The notes beneath the pieces are model-generated. The model did no database searches. It worked only from the letters and a program-made list of their open reading frames with translations, and was not told where the DNA came from. A stretch of DNA of 9,099 nucleotides from G039029935 sp039029935 (GTDB lineage Bacteria > Chloroflexota > Anaerolineae > Caldilineales > Caldilineaceae). The position numbers and the translations under genes were made by a program. The stretch's first letter is position 1. The number at the start of each line of letters is the position of its first letter. The DNA is taken from the NCBI GenBank assembly GCA_039029935.1, contig JBCCFC010000504.1, positions 1-9,099 on the forward strand. The letters run 5' to 3'. This document shows positions 1-6,648 of this stretch, one piece after another.

Positions 1-615
1 ATGCGCCAGATGATAGACATCAATATAGTTCTCGACCACAATTTTCCAATTGGCCTGAATGTCCTTGGTGGTTTTCGCTTCGGGATATTCGACCAGATTA
101 TCGACTTGGTGCGGTCCCAGATATGGCTCGACCTCTCCAAACCACCCCATGATCGACCCAGCACCGGGGTCTGGGTGGACCCAGAGCATCCCCCGCCAGC
201 GGTCCACCGATGCAGGCTTGAGTCCCAAACAGGACTTGTCGATGTTGGGGAACTCCTTTTCCTCTTCTGGAATCGAGATAAGATTCCCCTCCAAATCATA
301 GGTCCAGTCATGATAGGGGCAGGTGATAGCGCGCTGGGTTTTGCCAACCGCACGTAACAGTTGTGTCCCCCGATGACGACAGATATTGTGAAAAGCACGT
401 AGCCGGCGGTCGCGTCCCATCACAATGAAAATATTATTTAGCCCAGCTTGCACAGAAATAAACTGTCCAGGTTCTGTAATATCTTCTGCAAACCCAGCAT
501 ATTGCCAAACGGTTGAAAAGATGAGTTCCTGCTCTTGATCAAACCATGCTTGTGATGTGTATGCCTCCACAGGCAGGTTATGCATCATTCGTTGTTGTGA
601 TTTCGTTTTATTCAT
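1..615 (-). CDS. Rieske-type aromatic-ring-hydroxylating oxygenase large subunit, N-terminal 205 residues (cut by left edge)
   Basis: Seen: reading leftward from ATG at 615 the frame stays open to base 1. Residues 79-102 carry a complete Rieske [2Fe-2S] motif, C79-x-H81, 17 residues, C99-x2-H102, in the contexts CRHRG and CPYHDWTYD. Near the edge NWKIVVENYIDVYH (189-202) matches the start of the mononuclear iron site, with D199 as the likely bridging Asp and H202 as the first ligand. The second His would fall just outside the window. Family knowledge: these subunits pass electrons from a reductase/ferredoxin through the Rieske cluster to a non-heme Fe(II) that oxygenates an aromatic, quaternary-amine or similar substrate in the cytoplasm; usual length is about 350-450 residues, so roughly half is present. 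The substrate cannot be told from this part. No good Shine-Dalgarno precedes the ATG (AT-rich leader). The gene lies downstream of two palindromic repeats and the VOC gene on the same strand. Confidence 0.93.
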   Translation of the reverse strand, partial: MNKTKSQQRMMHNLPVEAYTSQAWFDQEQELIFSTVWQYAGFAEDITEPGQFISVQAGLNNIFIVMGRDRRLRAFHNICRHRGTQLLRAVGKTQRAITCPYHDWTYDLEGNLISIPEEEKEFPNIDKSCLGLKPASVDRWRGMLWVHPDPGAGSIMGWFGEVEPYLGPHQVDNLVEYPEAKTTKDIQANWKIVVENYIDVYHLAH

Positions 616-640
616 GATATGTATTGTTATTATCTTTTTT

Positions 641-722
641 ATTGAATAGGTATGTAGAAACCAGTATCACAGATTGATTATCTGTGACGCAGGTCGCCAA
701 CCTGCGATACTGTCTTTTGTCC
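641..722. repeat. Tandem palindromic repeat, copy 1 (82-bp unit)
   Basis: This is the first of two direct copies with an 82-bp period. Its core (662-712) is a nested palindrome. Outer arms CAGTATC (662-668) and GATACTG (706-712) enclose two hairpins: ACAGAT/ATCTGT (669-674, 680-685, loop tgatt) and GCAGGT/ACCTGC (689-694, 700-705, loop cgcca). Every arm is perfect in this copy, so the single strand or an RNA could fold as a three-way (cloverleaf-like) junction. It lies between the VOC stop and the Rieske start. Such elements are typically interspersed genome repeats (REP/MITE-like). Whether it acts as terminator, attenuator or mRNA stabiliser is inference. Confidence 0.9.
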
Positions 723-794
723 ATTGACTAGGTATGTAGAAATCAGTATCACAGATTGATTCTCTGTGACGCAGGTCGCCAACCTGTGATACTG
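723..794. repeat. Tandem palindromic repeat, copy 2 (truncated at the VOC stop)
   Basis: This copy repeats the 641-722 unit with few substitutions, up to the end of the palindrome. Outer arms CAGTATC (744-750) and GATACTG (788-794) are unchanged. Hairpin 1 loses one pair (ATCTGT becomes CTCTGT), and hairpin 2 has a G-T pair (771/787) that would be a G-U wobble in RNA. The palindrome ends 4 bp from the TAA stop of the VOC gene (799-801), a placement typical of 3'-end repetitive palindromes. The spacer that follows the core in copy 1 (tcttttgtcc) is not preserved here. Confidence 0.88.
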
Positions 795-798
795 CCCA

Positions 799-1923
799 TT
801 AGAGAAAAGGCGTAAATACCAGATACAACCCCATCCAGAACAGGGTGACGATAATCGCCCAGTACCAGACAGGGTTCTTGGTGCGCTCAATTGGCTCGAC
901 CAAAAAGGTCACACCAGAGCGGATATCAGGGATAAGCGGTAGTAAAATCAGCAGCCCCCATACCCAAATGAGATTATAGATGGCCGCGATATAGACAACG
1001 ATTAAGGCGAGAAATGTATAGGGTTTAAAGCGTTCGATAAAGCTGCGGTTTGCGGAACGGCTCTCTGTGCCAGAGGCAATGTCCTGTTTTTCGCCCGAAG
1101 ACCTCTGTTGCTGCTGAGTGGATTGATTGCGGTTGGGTGTCGCAGATTGTAAGACAGCAGCAGGGTTTTCAATCAACGCAAACGCCGCTCCCTGTGGGTC
1201 CTGTGCCATCGCAAGGACACCTTCGCCACTATCCTCGCGGTGAATCAATTCGCCGCCCTCCCTGCTGATGATACCCAATGTGCTGTCCACGTTTTTGACA
1301 CTGAAATAAGGAATCCAAAATTGGGCTTTCCCCTTCAGTTCATTGGGTACTTCCTGTAGCGCGGCAATCGTGTTCCCTTTCTCGTTTTGTATATCATACC
1401 GTCTTCGACCCAATGTCGTGTCGCTCCCAGCAGCTAAGGTGAAGGACCAGCCCAGAATGGTCTGATAGAAGTCGATGACCTGTAAGGCATCTGAAACATA
1501 CAACTCATTCCATGCCATGCGACCGTGTGTCCCTTTGGTATCCTTACCCCTTAAGTCGGCACCATCCCATACGGTGAAGCCTGCCCCAGCAGGGTCACGT
1601 ATAAGTACGATTTTGTCCTCCCCCATAAAGTTGGTTGGCCCGATTTCAATGATACCGCCATGTGCTTTGGCCTGGGCAACAACGGTATCAATGTCACGCA
1701 CCGAGATGTAAGACATCCAGAATGAGGGCAGGTTCATCTGTTGAAATTTTTCTGGCATGGCGTAAATGCCCACCGACGGATTGACACCAATATGTCCAAT
1801 CTCATAGCCACCCTCATCTTCATAGCCTTCATATATCCAGCCAAAAACTTTGGTGTAAAACTGCTTGGCGGCGTCCAAGTCAAAGGTTGATAAGTCCGTC
1901 CAGACAAAATCACTGTTGTTCAT
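799..1923 (-). CDS. Two-domain VOC (glyoxalase/bleomycin-resistance fold) protein with C-terminal membrane segments
   Basis: Seen: 374 residues. Two tandem VOC modules occupy about 5-120 and 133-254. Each opens with the family signature (WTDLSTFDLDAAKQFYTKVFGW; AWNELYVSDALQVIDFYQTILGW) and closes with RDPAGAGFTVWD or QDPQGAAFALIEN. This resembles the COG3324 group, normally about 260 residues and soluble. A Q/S-rich linker (about 262-298, with QQQQ at 270-273) leads to an extra ~75-residue tail with hydrophobic stretches at about 302-332 and 352-371, predicted membrane-spanning, so the VOC modules are probably tethered to the membrane. The usual first metal-ligand position of classical glyoxalase I (a His) is not obvious, as Trp/Thr or Trp/Asn occupy the beta-1 strands, so metal chemistry is uncertain. 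Function is unassigned. The ATG is supported by AGGAGA just upstream. It starts 30 bp after the propeller/cytochrome gene, probably in one operon. Confidence 0.88.
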   Translation of the reverse strand: MNNSDFVWTDLSTFDLDAAKQFYTKVFGWIYEGYEDEGGYEIGHIGVNPSVGIYAMPEKFQQMNLPSFWMSYISVRDIDTVVAQAKAHGGIIEIGPTNFMGEDKIVLIRDPAGAGFTVWDGADLRGKDTKGTHGRMAWNELYVSDALQVIDFYQTILGWSFTLAAGSDTTLGRRRYDIQNEKGNTIAALQEVPNELKGKAQFWIPYFSVKNVDSTLGIISREGGELIHREDSGEGVLAMAQDPQGAAFALIENPAAVLQSATPNRNQSTQQQQRSSGEKQDIASGTESRSANRSFIERFKPYTFLALIVVYIAAIYNLIWVWGLLILLPLIPDIRSGVTFLVEPIERTKNPVWYWAIIVTLFWMGLYLVFTPFL

Positions 1924-1926
1924 GTG

Positions 1927-1932
1927 TCTCCT
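1927..1932 (-). promoter_or_regulatory. Ribosome binding site of the VOC gene
   Basis: On the minus strand AGGAGA lies three bases before the ATG at 1923. This strong Shine-Dalgarno fixes the start and sits inside the 30-bp gap after the upstream gene, consistent with co-transcription. Confidence 0.7.
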
Positions 1933-1953
1933 GTGCGATTGTGTGATAGATTG

Positions 1954-4900
1954 CTAGCGTGTCACAATTGGTAAAAATGCTGAATCTGTTGGATTACCAA
2001 TCGGTATTGCTGTTGGTTGCGTTGTTGCTATCACCGACGGCGTTGGCGCAACCGTGGGTGTACTTGCGGGGGGCGGTGTACTTGCGGGGGACATCGTCTC
2101 TGTTGCCATCAGCGTTGGGGTCGCTGGTGCGACGTCTGTCGGGGGAAGGGTTGATATCATTGTTGGTATAGCTGTCAATGTCTCAGTTGGGAGCGTCTCT
2201 GTCGGGGTTGCTGTTGAGACAGGGGTTGCTGTTGAGACAGGGGTTGCAGAGGCGGTTGCTGGCGTTGGCATGGTAATTGGTGCTTGTTCATCGCCATTCA
2301 ACACACCATCCTCATCGCGGTCCAGCACAACCCGTCGCCCCGACCCTGGTAGGACACACATGTAAGTAAGTTCTGTATTCTGCTCGGTGACATATGCCCG
2401 TAGCTCGGCATCGGATAAGGCTGATTGTCCCGTTGTATCCGGCAAGAACTGCGCAGTCGCTGGATCATAGAGCATGCCCCATGCAGCAATACCCGCATCC
2501 GTTGAGGTGCTGCCAAAGACCACCAAATCACACTCTGTGACCGTCCCCCCCAAAATTTTCGAGGTAAAACTGGCTCCAGCACGTTCAATCATTAGGTCAA
2601 TTCGGTTGCCCACAACTGTATCGTTGGTCGCATCCAGCGTTATCTGTTGACCCACAATCGGGGCCAAATCGCTATCAAAGGCAATCAAAAATTGCTCCAC
2701 ATCACGCCGCTCTTGGTTATTCTGAAAGCCCGTTGTGGGGTCGGTTTGATAATCGTTAAATATGCCGCCCAGCGTAAAGCGATGAATCGTGTCATAGATG
2801 CCGTCGTGGTTAAAGCCATACCCCCGCACCTGATTGCCTCGATGCGCATGGGTGTTGCCGTCCACATCCTCATCCGACACCAGCCATGTATTTGCCATGC
2901 CAAACATACCGATACGCGTGTACAGGTTACGTAAATGTGCGACCTTGACAATTTGTGTCAGTCCCTCAAAGGTCGAGTCACCGCCAGAGCCAAAGAAACC
3001 ATCCTCTGCCGAGATACGATGACACTCTTGGCAGGTTGCGCCCTCTTGCTGCCCCGGTGTGTCATAAAACTCAGATAGTCCCACCAAACGGCGTGGTCCG
3101 TCAAAAAGGTCAGCCCCACGCGCTTGGCTTGCCGTGAGCGAGTTGTCCAAGTTGCGGTTGGGGTTGGGTGGATAGGTCAAGGCCAGCCCAAAGTCGGCAA
3201 AGTCGTTCATGTCAGCCTGTCGTTGTGTGTCGCTGGCGGGAACGCTGTCACCCACCAAGCCTTCAAATGCCTCGATAAAGTTGAGGAAGGAAAGCCGTTC
3301 ATCGGTCGCAGAGTCGCCAAAGAATCCCGTTGAACGGTCCCCGCGCCAGTGCATGGCACCACTGTTGGTCATGCCACGTAGACTCTGCGTCAGCATCGGC
3401 CCCTTCATCGGATGAAAATCGCGTACATTGCTCGTTCCATTAAGATTGTAGTCCTGTGCCTGTCGCTCGGCATCATGCTCAAACAAAATATTCATCGGGT
3501 TATAGACAACATCGGCATCAGGGTTGCCCAAATCCCAGGCAATATGGTCCATGTCCCCAAAGATATGACAACTGCTACACGATGCCTCACCGTTGCTGGA
3601 GGTGTTGTAAGCATCATAGAGCATATGCCGTCCAGCGACCACACCGCTCGGTTCAGGGTTATAGAGCGCATGATAGCTGTTCTCTGCGCCTGTGTTGAGG
3701 TCAATGACAGAGACACCATGCTCAAAACGGCTAAACACATACAGTTGTCCGGTCGCTTCGTTAAGCACCAGCCCGGCTGGACCGCCCCGTGTCGAGATAT
3801 AATTTCCGCTGGCAGTGGTAGGGTCAAAGCTGTTGTTCTCCAACGATGATGTGGAGAAAACACCTACTTTGCTCGACCCATATGCTGCAACATAAACCGT
3901 AGACCCATCCGCCGAGAAGACCATCTCCAGCGGTGTTGCCAAGGAATGGTCCTTTGTGCCAGCCGCAGCAGGACGGACATCATAGTTAATGTGCTTGTTG
4001 AGATGTCGTTCTGTGACAGTGCCAGCAACAGGCTCAATCACGCTAATGCGCGCCTGCGCCAAATTGCCCTGCACGGTACTGTTGCCAGTATAGTTGACAG
4101 CGTAGTCGCTGGCGTACACACCCGGCCCCTCAAAGCGCACCTCATTCTTGGCATCCGTGTTGGAGACATAGAGATTGCCGTTGGCTGGATTGACCGCCAT
4201 GTTAAAGAGCGTTGTCCCTACATGTGCATAACTGGCCGTCTCTTCGAGTGTGTCGGCGTCAATGGCAAAGACATCCAAATCGGGCAGATAAAAGCGAATG
4301 GCATTACTCCAATTGCGTCCCTCTTGGTCTTCCCAGATGCCCGTCTCATTGTTAAATTTGACAATCAAACTCGTCAACGGCGCCAACTTGCCCTCATGGT
4401 TGTCCCAAGGCCCCGGTGGCCCACCTGGGATTTGCCCATTCACCAAGCCATTGGGCGACGTAATGCCATCGCCGTCACAGGGTTGCGTCGGGTCATTACC
4501 AGAACAGACCAAGGGCATCGGTGCAGAAGCTGTCTGGTTCCCCGAATTGAAAATGGCGGCATAGACGGTTGACCTATCCGGTGTCACCGCCAACGCACGT
4601 GGTGTATCGCCAAAGAGCGTCACAATTTCCAACGGTGTCCCGCCCATTGTAGCACCCAAATTCTCGGCATCAAAAACCCAGACATCAGCACGATTCACAC
4701 TCTCGGTCAAGAGTTGAGGATCGCCTGCACCGGGTACACCAGCAATGCTCTCATGGGTGCGATGCTGCCCCCGATGCGCGGTTGTGATAAACGCCCTGTT
4801 GCCTGTCTCCCCAGCAAAGACAATATCACGTGGCTCGTCTCCTACCAACAGCGTCTGCACCACACGCCACTTGGTCAAATCAACCACACTCACACTGTCT

Positions 4901-5307
4901 GACAGATGGTTGACTACCCAGACTTCATTGTCCGTCCGTGCCGCCACCGCCACAGGCTCCAGCCCCACTGGAATTGAACCTAAATGCGTGAGGTCGCCGC
5001 TCTCCCCAACCGTGAACACCTCGATGCGGTTGTCAGGGATGTTGGTGACAATGAGATTGCCACCAGAGGGTGTCAGTGCCATTGGGCGCACAGGACCGCT
5101 CTCAAAGGCGATGAACGACGGCGTATCGGTCGCCTGCTTAGGCTGTTCAATTGTCGAGGGTTGCTCGATGGCAAATAGCTGCTCATTGATACCAATCGCC
5201 ATTGTAACCACAGCAACGATGGCTGCGATAAAAAGAATGGTTGTTGTTTGCGTCGATAGCCTGACTTGATTGTGTTTACTGGCAAATCGACGTTGATTTT
5301 GCTTCAT
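1954..5307 (-). CDS. Exported YVTN beta-propeller / di-heme cytochrome c peroxidase-like (MauG-type) protein
   Basis: Seen: 1117 residues. A basic N-terminus and hydrophobic segment (about 23-40) act as signal peptide or anchor. Residues about 65-545 contain YVTN/YncE-like propeller blades (EVWVVNHLSDSVSVVDL, TVYVAAYGSSKVGVF, QLYVFSRFEHGVSVIDL). Residues about 550-880 form a di-heme module with CSSCH (577-581) and CQECH (759-763), plus a conserved-looking MHWRGD (652-657) and FNHDGIYDTIHRF (832-844) that may supply axial or active-site residues. A calcium-loop-like segment DRDEDGVLNGDE spans 996-1007, followed by a Thr/Pro-rich linker (about 1009-1109) and the C-terminal FLPIVTR. Family knowledge: di-heme peroxidase/MauG proteins use peroxide or carry out long-range oxidation outside the cytoplasm; propellers bind ligands or partners. 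The actual substrate is unknown. The Shine-Dalgarno is weak (GGA seven bases before ATG). It is probably the first gene of the minus-strand unit. Confidence 0.9.
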   Translation of the reverse strand: MKQNQRRFASKHNQVRLSTQTTTILFIAAIVAVVTMAIGINEQLFAIEQPSTIEQPKQATDTPSFIAFESGPVRPMALTPSGGNLIVTNIPDNRIEVFTVGESGDLTHLGSIPVGLEPVAVAARTDNEVWVVNHLSDSVSVVDLTKWRVVQTLLVGDEPRDIVFAGETGNRAFITTAHRGQHRTHESIAGVPGAGDPQLLTESVNRADVWVFDAENLGATMGGTPLEIVTLFGDTPRALAVTPDRSTVYAAIFNSGNQTASAPMPLVCSGNDPTQPCDGDGITSPNGLVNGQIPGGPPGPWDNHEGKLAPLTSLIVKFNNETGIWEDQEGRNWSNAIRFYLPDLDVFAIDADTLEETASYAHVGTTLFNMAVNPANGNLYVSNTDAKNEVRFEGPGVYASDYAVNYTGNSTVQGNLAQARISVIEPVAGTVTERHLNKHINYDVRPAAAGTKDHSLATPLEMVFSADGSTVYVAAYGSSKVGVFSTSSLENNSFDPTTASGNYISTRGGPAGLVLNEATGQLYVFSRFEHGVSVIDLNTGAENSYHALYNPEPSGVVAGRHMLYDAYNTSSNGEASCSSCHIFGDMDHIAWDLGNPDADVVYNPMNILFEHDAERQAQDYNLNGTSNVRDFHPMKGPMLTQSLRGMTNSGAMHWRGDRSTGFFGDSATDERLSFLNFIEAFEGLVGDSVPASDTQRQADMNDFADFGLALTYPPNPNRNLDNSLTASQARGADLFDGPRRLVGLSEFYDTPGQQEGATCQECHRISAEDGFFGSGGDSTFEGLTQIVKVAHLRNLYTRIGMFGMANTWLVSDEDVDGNTHAHRGNQVRGYGFNHDGIYDTIHRFTLGGIFNDYQTDPTTGFQNNQERRDVEQFLIAFDSDLAPIVGQQITLDATNDTVVGNRIDLMIERAGASFTSKILGGTVTECDLVVFGSTSTDAGIAAWGMLYDPATAQFLPDTTGQSALSDAELRAYVTEQNTELTYMCVLPGSGRRVVLDRDEDGVLNGDEQAPITMPTPATASATPVSTATPVSTATPTETLPTETLTAIPTMISTLPPTDVAPATPTLMATETMSPASTPPPASTPTVAPTPSVIATTQPTAIPIGNPTDSAFLPIVTR
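1981..2283 (-). repeat. Low-complexity Thr/Pro/Ser/Ala linker coding region with 18-bp tandem repeats
   Basis: This encodes residues about 1009-1109 of the propeller/cytochrome protein. An exact 18-bp unit occurs twice in tandem at 2204-2239, with a third partial copy from 2240, giving the peptide repeat VSTATP. A second short duplication near 2059-2090 encodes the STPPPA repeat. Such linkers are flexible, wall- or surface-spanning stalks, and length variation by slippage is likely. The V/G-rich open frames on the opposite strand here are by-products of this repeat. Confidence 0.8.
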
Positions 5308-5331
5308 GATGGTTCCATTTCTTAGTTGTTT

Positions 5332-5359
5332 TATAAATTGAAATATTTTTCTATTTATA
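5332..5359. repeat. Palindrome 1 of block A
   Basis: TATAAATTGAA, six bases, TTCTATTTATA: 11-base arms with a single T:T mismatch. It shares the core ATAAATTGAA(N6)TTC.ATTTAT with the other three palindromes of the two blocks. It lies 25-52 bp upstream of the minus-strand start at 5307, a typical place for an operator. Function is inferred. Confidence 0.7.
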
Positions 5360-5387
5360 GGCTAGCATAGGTTTTGGGGTTTGTCAA
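5359..5387 (-). promoter_or_regulatory. Possible promoter of the minus-strand propeller/cytochrome gene
   Basis: On the minus strand a perfect TTGACA (5382-5387) is followed after 17 bp by TAGCCT (5359-5364), a poor -10 with three of six consensus bases. It overlaps the edge of palindrome 2 and abuts palindrome 1, so a protein bound there could block or assist it. The -35 is not conserved in block B. Weak call. Confidence 0.3.
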
Positions 5388-5413
5388 TAGATTGAATTAA
5401 ATTTCAATCTATT
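5386..5413. repeat. Palindrome 2 of block A
   Basis: AATAGATTGAA, six bases, TTCAATCTATT: perfect 11-base arms, centre 54 bp from palindrome 1. Its counterpart at 6940-6967 has A for G on the left arm and T for C at the paired position on the right arm, so the pairing is kept. A T-run follows at 5415-5420, but no plus-strand gene ends here, so a terminator role is unlikely. Confidence 0.8.
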
Positions 5414-5464
5414 ATTTTTTGGTGATGATGATTTATAGTGCATTTGTGCGCATTGTCTTTTGCA

Positions 5465-5493
5465 TTGACAGAAACAGCAGTTCGTTTTATACT
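5465..5493 (+). promoter_or_regulatory. Near-consensus sigma-70 promoter of the PD-(D/E)XK gene
   Basis: A perfect TTGACA (5465-5470), a 17-bp spacer and TATACT (5488-5493, five of six) give a strong housekeeping promoter directed toward the nuclease gene. Transcription would begin near 5500, leaving a leader of about 110 bases. The interval 5414-5464, between block A and this promoter, shows nothing recognisable. Confidence 0.75.
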
Positions 5494-5509
5494 TTGTACA
5501 TGGTTTGAT

Positions 5510-5547
5510 ATTCCATCAATGGGTTCCCATAATTGCTATGATGGAAT
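5510..5547 (+). promoter_or_regulatory. Structured 5' leader hairpin of the nuclease mRNA
   Basis: ATTCCATCA (5510-5518) pairs perfectly with TGATGGAAT (5539-5547). Directly inside it ATGG and CCAT (within 5519-5530) can form a second small hairpin with loop GTTC. The structure begins about ten bases after the predicted transcription start, well before the Shine-Dalgarno at 5601, so it would stabilise the 5' end or serve as a binding site rather than hide the ribosome site. No known riboswitch class was recognised. Confidence 0.5.
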
Positions 5548-5600
5548 TGCTGCTGCGTTAACGGTTGGTCAATTAAGACTGAACAATGAATGATGATTGA

Positions 5601-5606
5601 GAGGAG
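5601..5606 (+). promoter_or_regulatory. Ribosome binding site of the PD-(D/E)XK gene
   Basis: GAGGAG lies six bases before ATG 5613. This strong Shine-Dalgarno confirms that start. Confidence 0.8.
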
Positions 5607-5612
5607 TACCTT

Positions 5613-6503
5613 ATGCAACAGAAACCAAAACCAAACGTTCATATTGCACGGCTAGATAATTCCGTTGTATTCAAGAAACTGTTTCGTGACCCCGATGTAC
5701 TGAGCGAGTTTATCAAAGATTTGCTTGGGTTGGACCTCCAACTGACGGCTGACCAAATTGAAACAGAAAAGAAATTTACCCCTCCTGTCGGCAATGTCGA
5801 TATTGCCTATGACATTTTTGTCGATGATCCCGAAAATCGAATCGTGATCGAAATTCAGCGAGTTCGGTATGGCAACCATTATGACCGCTTTTTCTATTAC
5901 TTTTTGATCGCTATTATCGAACTGGTCAAAAGTCATAAAACCTATAAAATGGACCGCACCGTTTATACCATTGTATGGCTCACGCGACAGACGCAAGATA
6001 AAACCTATCAAAAGAGTATTCTGACCAATACCTTTGTGACCGAAGCAAACACGGGTCAGAAAATTAACGTCTACCCCCACAAGCTCATTTTTCTGAATCC
6101 ACACTATATTGATGATAAAACACCAAAAGGTATCGCAGATTGGATGAATCTAGTTATACAAAGTCTCAAACATCCCACAAATCCTGAATTGAACTATGAA
6201 CGAGATATTTTCCGTAAAGCAACGGAACTCATTGCCGAGGATGGTCTGAACCCGACGGAACGCGCAGAGATTCTTGATGAGAATGCCTATGTGGATAATA
6301 TAGAAGAGGCTCGTGAAGACGGAGAACTGCGCCGTCAACGCAAACTCATGATCAAACTTTTGAACCGCCAGTTTAGTAATGAGAATGAAGCCCAATTGAA
6401 GGCAATCATTACGCGCATTGAAGAGACGGATGACTTGGCGACATTGGAGGAATGGTATGACCAAATTCTGGATGCTGAGTTCTTGCGTGAGTTGACTTTC
6501 TAA
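5613..6503 (+). CDS. PD-(D/E)XK nuclease family transposase / Rpn-like protein with DUF4351-like tail
   Basis: Seen: 296 residues. The N-terminus (DNSVVFKKLFRDPDVLSEFIKDLLGL, 15-40) matches the opening of the PDDEXK_2/Rpn group, which typically starts by placing a protein as the target for a domain loss or replacement. The catalytic core is D63 in NVDIAYD and E80-x-Q82 in IVIEIQR; Gln in place of the usual Lys is common in this family. YGNHYDRFFYYF (86-97) is a further family-typical stretch. The C-terminus (about 240-294, RQRKLMIKLLNRQFSN..LEEWYDQILDAEFL) resembles DUF4351. Family knowledge: Rpn proteins are RecA-independent recombination-promoting endonucleases, some acting in phage defence, present in many copies in cyanobacteria and Chloroflexota. 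It has its own promoter and a strong ribosome site, and no terminal inverted repeats of an insertion sequence were found around it. It looks intact. It lies between the two diverged ~109-bp blocks. Confidence 0.87.
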   Translation: MQQKPKPNVHIARLDNSVVFKKLFRDPDVLSEFIKDLLGLDLQLTADQIETEKKFTPPVGNVDIAYDIFVDDPENRIVIEIQRVRYGNHYDRFFYYFLIAIIELVKSHKTYKMDRTVYTIVWLTRQTQDKTYQKSILTNTFVTEANTGQKINVYPHKLIFLNPHYIDDKTPKGIADWMNLVIQSLKHPTNPELNYERDIFRKATELIAEDGLNPTERAEILDENAYVDNIEEAREDGELRRQRKLMIKLLNRQFSNENEAQLKAIITRIEETDDLATLEEWYDQILDAEFLRELTF

Positions 6504-6648
6504 CAATGTACATCTCTTTGTTAAGTGTCTGCCCAGAAATAAAGTAAAGAATTTTTTCAGATCTCTACCAGAATAAATCTGGCTGGGAATCCTATACTTT
6601 GATTTTGGACAGCTAGGCAGTGGATAGAAAAGTGAGGGAAAGGTATTC

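Larger units (their letters stand above)
5305..5413 (+). repeat. AT-rich dispersed repeat, block A (pairs with 6860-6967)
   Basis: A ~109-bp segment aligns at roughly 80% identity (about 20 mismatches and one 1-base gap, counted by hand) with 6860-6967 in the same orientation. Similarity stops sharply on both sides. The first half (to the shared ctatttata at 5359) is about 90% identical. The block starts exactly at the reverse-complemented start codon of the propeller/cytochrome gene, so copy A is that gene's entire proximal upstream region. It carries two palindromes (5332-5359, 5386-5413). Confidence 0.85.

Noticed and set aside
1..357. Plus-strand frame at the left edge
   Set aside because: The minus strand encodes the Rieske and mononuclear iron motifs over the same bases.
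641..794. CRISPR array
   Set aside because: Only two copies of an 82-bp unit with nearly identical content throughout, no unique spacers and no cas genes.
3946..4572. Long plus-strand open frame (208 codons) and several others opposite the cytochrome gene
   Set aside because: They lie antisense to a gene with clear propeller and heme motifs. Their translations show no domain and no ribosome site, so they are shadows of codon bias.
5386..5420. Rho-independent terminator (palindrome plus T-run)
   Set aside because: No plus-strand gene ends upstream, the stem is almost entirely A/T, and the block B counterpart lacks the T-run.
6568..6582. Terminator after the nuclease gene (CCAGA/TCTGG)
   Set aside because: A five-base stem without a following T-run; too weak to call.
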